Below, piece after piece: positions 60,589 to 64,000 of a stretch of 64,000 nt of DNA. A model generated the notes under the pieces. That model had not been told where the DNA came from and did not search any database. It was given only the letters and a program-made list of their open reading frames with translations. This stretch comes from Echinometra lucunter (lineage: Eukaryota > Echinodermata > Echinoidea > Camarodonta > Echinometridae), in the NCBI GenBank assembly GCA_029962745.1, contig CM057156.1, positions 2,502,114 to 2,566,113 on the forward strand, given 5' to 3'. The first letter of the stretch is position 1; the number at the start of each line of letters is the position of its first letter. The position numbers were made by a program, and so were the translations under genes.

Positions 60589-60966
60589 GCGACTCGCGTG
60601 ACATTTGTACAAAATGTCAATTTGTTCAGGTTAAGTACTTGAAAACCCTATTTTGCAGACCTGTTTTGTTTTACATATTCAATCAATGTTATTGACCATA
60701 CACATTGCTAAATAGAAATCTTTGATGTAAAGTCATGCTTGTTGGAGATATTTCAATTTTTTGTTGTGACTCGCCTGACGCGACACAATTGAAGATTCTG
60801 ACCTTACTGTACTTGACTCCATTTTCGTAAGAAAGTACTTGCCCCATTCACACCAAATTTCTTGGAGTTGATTTTGAGACATTAGGCAGTAATGAGGCAA
60901 AATTTCTTTATCCTTTGACGTTTCATTTTAAGTCAGTCACCTATATGAAAATGTGACTCGCGTGAC
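60589..60966. repeat. Three spaced copies of a TGACTCGCGTGAC motif
   Basis: GCGACTCGCGTGAC (60589), GTGACTCGCCTGAC (60766) and GTGACTCGCGTGAC (60953) are spaced 177 and 187 bp. Flanking similarity is weak, so this is at most an ancient ~180-bp tandem array. Confidence 0.4.
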
Positions 60967-61624
60967 AAGTGTCATTTGGCAATACAATTTGAACTCTTTT
61001 GCGTAAGGTGTAACTCGGTTGGTCGAAGGTGAAACGTGAAAATCAGATTTACACCTTTTGAACATATACCTATCCAAACATGAATAACTTTTTTGAATTA
61101 GTTGAATTTGAAATTTTAAGCTCTTGGTGTCTAGTTACATGGAAATTGCTGCTTTGATGTTTGATCGCCTTTAAACGTGCTTATGAAATTTGTCTTTTTA
61201 ACAATCTGCTATGAGGAGAAAAGGCAATTTCATATCCCAAATTTAAATCAAATCGAATTATATTTAGTTCTTCCATTCAAATTCATTTTACTTCAGGTCC
61301 ATCACATTTTTCGAATCAATTTGAATATCATGTTCTCCAGTATCTCGCGCGATGCCTCGTAGCAAACACTTTTATATTATGTTCCTTTTTCTGAAAAGTT
61401 TTACTGTTTTTCACTTGAAAGGTGACCATGGTGACGTTACTGGCTCAGACAAGTATAAGGGTAGAGCCAACAAACAAGACGTCCTTCGCAACAGTACTGA
61501 ATTTGATCCGATTCAAACACTTTTTGCCATAGATCGTTTATCCCTTTCCACATCTTATACCCCATGGTGAAACTTCAGACCCTTGTCCCTAGTATGCAGC
61601 TCCAGAAGGATTTATCGTTCTGGA

Positions 61625-61631
61625 TTACACT

Positions 61632-61688
<57 letters not shown>

Positions 61689-61779
61689 AATCTCTCTCTC
61701 TCAATCTCTCTCTCTAACTCTATCTTAAACTCTCTCCCTCTCTTAAACTCTCTCCCTCTCCCCCCCCCCCCCCCCCTCA
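61625..61779. repeat. CT-rich tract ending in a 17-C run, upstream of exon 2
   Basis: (CT)n with interruptions from 61625, then CTCTCTCCC units, then C's at 61760-61776. It ends 55 bp before the exon 2 acceptor. Confidence 0.95.
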
Positions 61780-61833
61780 AGCAATACTATAACTCTAACA
61801 CATTATATCCAACTTTTTTTCCATCTCTTCCAG

Positions 61834-62035
61834 TTCCTAGTACATGAAGTTCTCTCACCTTACGAAGCACCGGACTTCACGCAGTGCGCCGATTACCGCT
61901 TCGCTTTTGAGCATCGCACATTATGGTGGCTCTACCACATCTTCGTCACCCTTGCCATGTATGTCGTGCCTCTAATTACAATATTTACCTGCTATTCAGC
62001 TATCATCTACAAGATATGCCGGAAAACAAAGCAAG
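61834..62035 (+). CDS. GnRH/corazonin/AKH-type receptor, coding exon 2 (end of TM4, ECL2, TM5)
   Basis: The acceptor is CATCTCTTCCAG at 61822-61833 and the donor is CAAG|GTAGGT at 62035/62036. Starting in phase 0 it encodes residues 184-250 plus one base. FLVHEVLSPYEAPDFTQCAD is the second extracellular loop, with the cysteine (C201) that pairs with C123 of TM3. LYHIFVTLAMYVVPLITIF is TM5 with the conserved proline (P229) and, eight residues on, Y237. IYKICRKTKQ opens the third intracellular loop. 'F-T-Q-C' before the loop cysteine is shared with GnRH and corazonin receptors. There are no stops and the phase fits both neighbours (in 0, out 1), which supports a real exon. Confidence 0.88.
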
Positions 62036-62140
62036 GTAGGTTCGACGGTAAAAGTTAAGATGTTTTTAATCTGCAACGTTATCATCATTTCCATTTCTCC
62101 AATGTCTGACTTAAAAAAAAAAAAAATCATTTGCCGATGT

Positions 62141-62325
62141 GCCCTGCTGCCGCCTGCTACCGGTGACTGCCCCCTCCTACCGTTGACTTCCACCAACTAC
62201 TGGTGACGCTGGCTGCTACTGGTGATTGCCGCCTGGTACCAGTGACTTCCACCTGTTTGCGGTGACTGCCGCCTGTTGCCATCGGTGACTTAGGCCTTCT
62301 ACCGGTGACCGCCGCATTTACTGGG
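62141..62325. repeat. Minisatellite, ~20-21-bp unit, about eight copies
   Basis: The unit is of the type GCCGCCTGCTACCGGTGACTT, diverged between copies. The Gly/Ser/Arg-rich reverse-strand ORFs arise from it. Confidence 0.85.
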
Positions 62326-62329
62326 TCAA

Positions 62330-62570
62330 TGATTGATCGATCATTCCTATGGAATAAGCTCTCACTAGATATTCGTAATCTATCCTCTCTCAGTAACTTC
62401 AAGACCTCACTAAAAACCTGGTTATTTCGACAAGCTTTTTCATAAACCATGTAAACGATATTGTTTCTCTTATTTGTGTCTGTTTTCTGTCTCCTTTTCA
62501 CTGCAACATGAGCATCTACTCAGGATGGATACCGGCGCATTATAAGTGTTCATATTAGTATTAGTATCAT
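62330..62570 (+). mobile_element. 3' end fragment of the CR1-like LINE, second copy
   Basis: LWNKLSLDIRNLSSLSNFKT and SLKTWLFRQAFS, then a stop. This is followed by the same 3' UTR as 27170-27355 (GAGCATCTACTCA, GATGGATACCGGCGCAT, TAAGTGTTCATAT). It lacks the long ATT tail and begins just after the minisatellite. Confidence 0.85.
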
Positions 62571-63009
62571 AAGATACGGTTACTAGTCAAGGCACCAAAC
62601 TAACATCTGTTATTTTCAATGGATCAGGCAAAAATATAAATATTGAAAATAACATTAGTGTGTCCATTTTGATTCATTTGCACCCCCACTCATAGTATAA
62701 GTTGTCCTTCTCAGCTAATAGATGTCTTTTCACAGCTGTCGAAACAAAAAAAGGTAAAAAGAAACATAGATTCAAGATATATAGTTATAATGTCATGCAT
62801 AGTAACGAGTAACATAATAAATTGTGCTAAATCCATTTTCATTTTGATGTTATCATTAATTCCAAAGCCAGGATTATTTTCTAAGAAGGGGCATTAATGA
62901 CAATGTCAGCATTGTTATTATTGCTGTAAGGTACCAATTAATCTAGTAGAGTAGTGCTTATGGGAGTAGAAAACATGAGGAATGGAAGGGGAATTGAACT
63001 TTTACAAAA

Positions 63010-63014
<5 letters not shown>

Positions 63015-63052
<38 letters not shown>
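63015..63052. repeat. (TA)n microsatellite
   Basis: About nineteen TA units; the Tyr-Ile ORF is an artefact. Confidence 0.95.
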
Positions 63053-63059
<7 letters not shown>

Positions 63060-63236
63060 ATGTCATTTCATCGCGATGGTGTTGACCAAAGCATTAAGTC
63101 AACATTATTGCTTTGGAATAATAGTTTGAAAAAATACCACTTAATCTATATTGTAACAAATAATCAACATTTTTCAATTTGGTATTGATAATCTATTTCA
63201 CATTTCCATTTCTCTTCACTTTGCTACGATATTCAG

Positions 63237-63390
63237 CTCGCCAATCAGTCAACAACAACGAGAGTAGCGTCCTGAGGCGGTCATGTTCGAGTAGTCTACC
63301 GAGAGCCCGGATGAAAGCTCTTCGTCTCACTGCGACCATCGTCACGGCTTTCATCATGTGTTGGGGTCCATATTATGTCCTGAGCACGTG
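63237..63390 (+). CDS. GnRH/corazonin/AKH-type receptor, coding exon 3 (ICL3 and TM6)
   Basis: The acceptor is ACGATATTCAG ending at 63236; the donor is CACGTG|GTAAGT at 63390/63391. The first codon is completed by the last G of exon 2 (Ala251). The exon encodes a Ser-rich third intracellular loop (RQSVNNESSVLRRSCSSSLP) and then RARMKALRLTATIVTAFIMC and WGPYYVLST, ending two bases into the next codon (TG, probably Trp). 'R-x-R-M-x-x-L-x-x-T...C-W-x-P-Y-Y-V-L-x-x-W' is the TM6 signature of GnRH/corazonin/AKH receptors. Glycine replaces the usual threonine after CW. The gene continues past the window: TM7 and the cytoplasmic tail are absent, and none of the reading frames up to 64000 contains a D/N-P-x-x-Y motif. 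Confidence 0.88.
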
Positions 63391-63478
63391 GTAAGTGACG
63401 TCATTGAAAATGTGACATCACAGGTGGAGGGTAAGGATTTAGGGGAGCACTACCACCCCTTTATGAAAACTAACTTCA

Positions 63479-63509
<31 letters not shown>

Positions 63510-64000
63510 AAAAGAAGAAGAGGAAGAAGAAGTAGAATACATTGCCCGCTCTTTGTAGGCGGCACCTGAAAAAAATTGATTATGAAGAGCAAAGCAGTAC
63601 AAAATGAAAAGGTGAAAATAAAAACAGTGTAGAAGTGGGGGCAGTTTTGAACCATCTCTGCCATGTCTGCCATGCATGGAATTTCTATACTTCTAAATGT
63701 CACTTCCTGAAAAGGTCAATTTCATCGATGGATTCAGTATTGGTTGTTTTGCGCCCCAGTCCTAGACGGGAAGGGGGTGGGGGTCAACCTAGCCGCATAC
63801 ATAGAAGCTGCGCTAAAAATCGTCAGCCACGCACAAAGTGGCGGGGGCGGCCAGGAGAACAATCAAAAGAGGGCCAAAAAATTACGGCTTCTCAATACAC
63901 GTGGCTTTTATCGACAAACGTATGACTGATCTTGCTTTGAAAACGAAAACAAACTAAACTCTTATGGTAATATATGACAAGCCATCATACGCTAATTCCT
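63391..64000 (+). other. Start of intron 3 of the receptor gene, to the window edge
   Basis: It opens with a consensus GTAAGT donor. A C run and CA repeat lie at 63479-63510 and a G-rich patch near 63770-63850. No TM7-like exon was found. Confidence 0.65.

Larger units (their letters stand above)
53994..61833 (+). other. Intron 1 of the receptor gene (7.84 kb)
   Basis: It runs from GTAGGT to CTTCCAG. It contains the fold-back element at 54155-54579, GATA/GA repeats (56220-56510), a (CT)n tract (56684-56727), MITEs at 57974-58126 and 59084-59269, a C run at 57836-57851 and a long CT/C tract (61625-61779) close to the acceptor. The stretches 54600-56200 and 59300-61600 are AT-rich with no recognised exon. 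Confidence 0.8.
62036..63236 (+). other. Intron 2 of the receptor gene (1.2 kb)
   Basis: GTAGGT to ATATTCAG. It holds a minisatellite (62141-62325), a LINE 3' fragment (62330-62570) and a (TA)n tract (63015-63052). Confidence 0.8.

Noticed and set aside
62982..63188. Tyr/Ile repeat ORF
   Set aside because: (TA)n microsatellite.
63635..63925. 96-codon ORF as a possible TM7 exon of the receptor
   Set aside because: It has no hydrophobic TM7 segment or D/N-P-x-x-Y motif; composition is Arg/Gly-rich.

Overview
This looks like a stretch of animal nuclear genome. It is AT-rich, with no operons or ribosome sites, and the one recognisable protein gene is split by GT-AG introns that are full of repeats. 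The receptor type, the tRNA-derived SINEs, the CR1/jockey-like LINE remnants and the many inverted-repeat DNA elements suggest a marine invertebrate deuterostome, most likely an echinoderm. That placement is an inference, not a proof.

Layout. 1-4.5 kb: no gene. 4.6-6.6 kb: a fold-back DNA element flanked by 8-bp direct repeats, interrupted by a second element that carries a broken MADF/Myb-like reading frame and a SINE tail. 6.6-14.2 kb: non-coding, with simple repeats. 14.2-14.6 kb: an old LINE C-terminus. 19.1-20.3 kb: a nested pair of inverted-repeat elements, a tRNA-type SINE and a long purine triplet tract. 24.2-24.5 kb: a fold-back element. 26.4-31.6 kb: a dense retroelement cluster with a SINE, a CR1-like LINE 3' end, another LINE tail, and the two halves of one LINE type lying in opposite orientation. 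Both halves break at nearly the same codon and have the same ~205-bp repeat beside the break. 33-38.6 kb: scattered SINE and DNA-element remnants. 40.3-44.4 kb: a LINE 3' fragment, a TA-flanked MITE, a ~0.4-kb tandem duplication and a 549-bp element with 9-bp flanking repeats. 46.0-46.8 kb: a strong fold-back element and a SINE. 49.0-52.2 kb: a largely complete but decayed LINE on the minus strand, with two SINEs inserted in it.

53.4 kb to the right edge: three exons (53445-53993, 61834-62035, 63237-63390) of a rhodopsin-class peptide receptor of the GnRH/corazonin/AKH group, covering the N-terminus through transmembrane segment 6. The TM7 exon and C-tail lie beyond the window. The introns hold a fold-back element with a hammerhead-ribozyme-like core, several MITEs, a long CT tract just before exon 2, a minisatellite and a LINE fragment.

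The receptor is the only sequence here that appears to be under selection for coding. Everything else recognisable is mobile DNA or simple repeat. No functional RNA gene, CRISPR array or intact transposase or reverse transcriptase was found. Lengths of long C/G and dinucleotide runs should be treated as uncertain.
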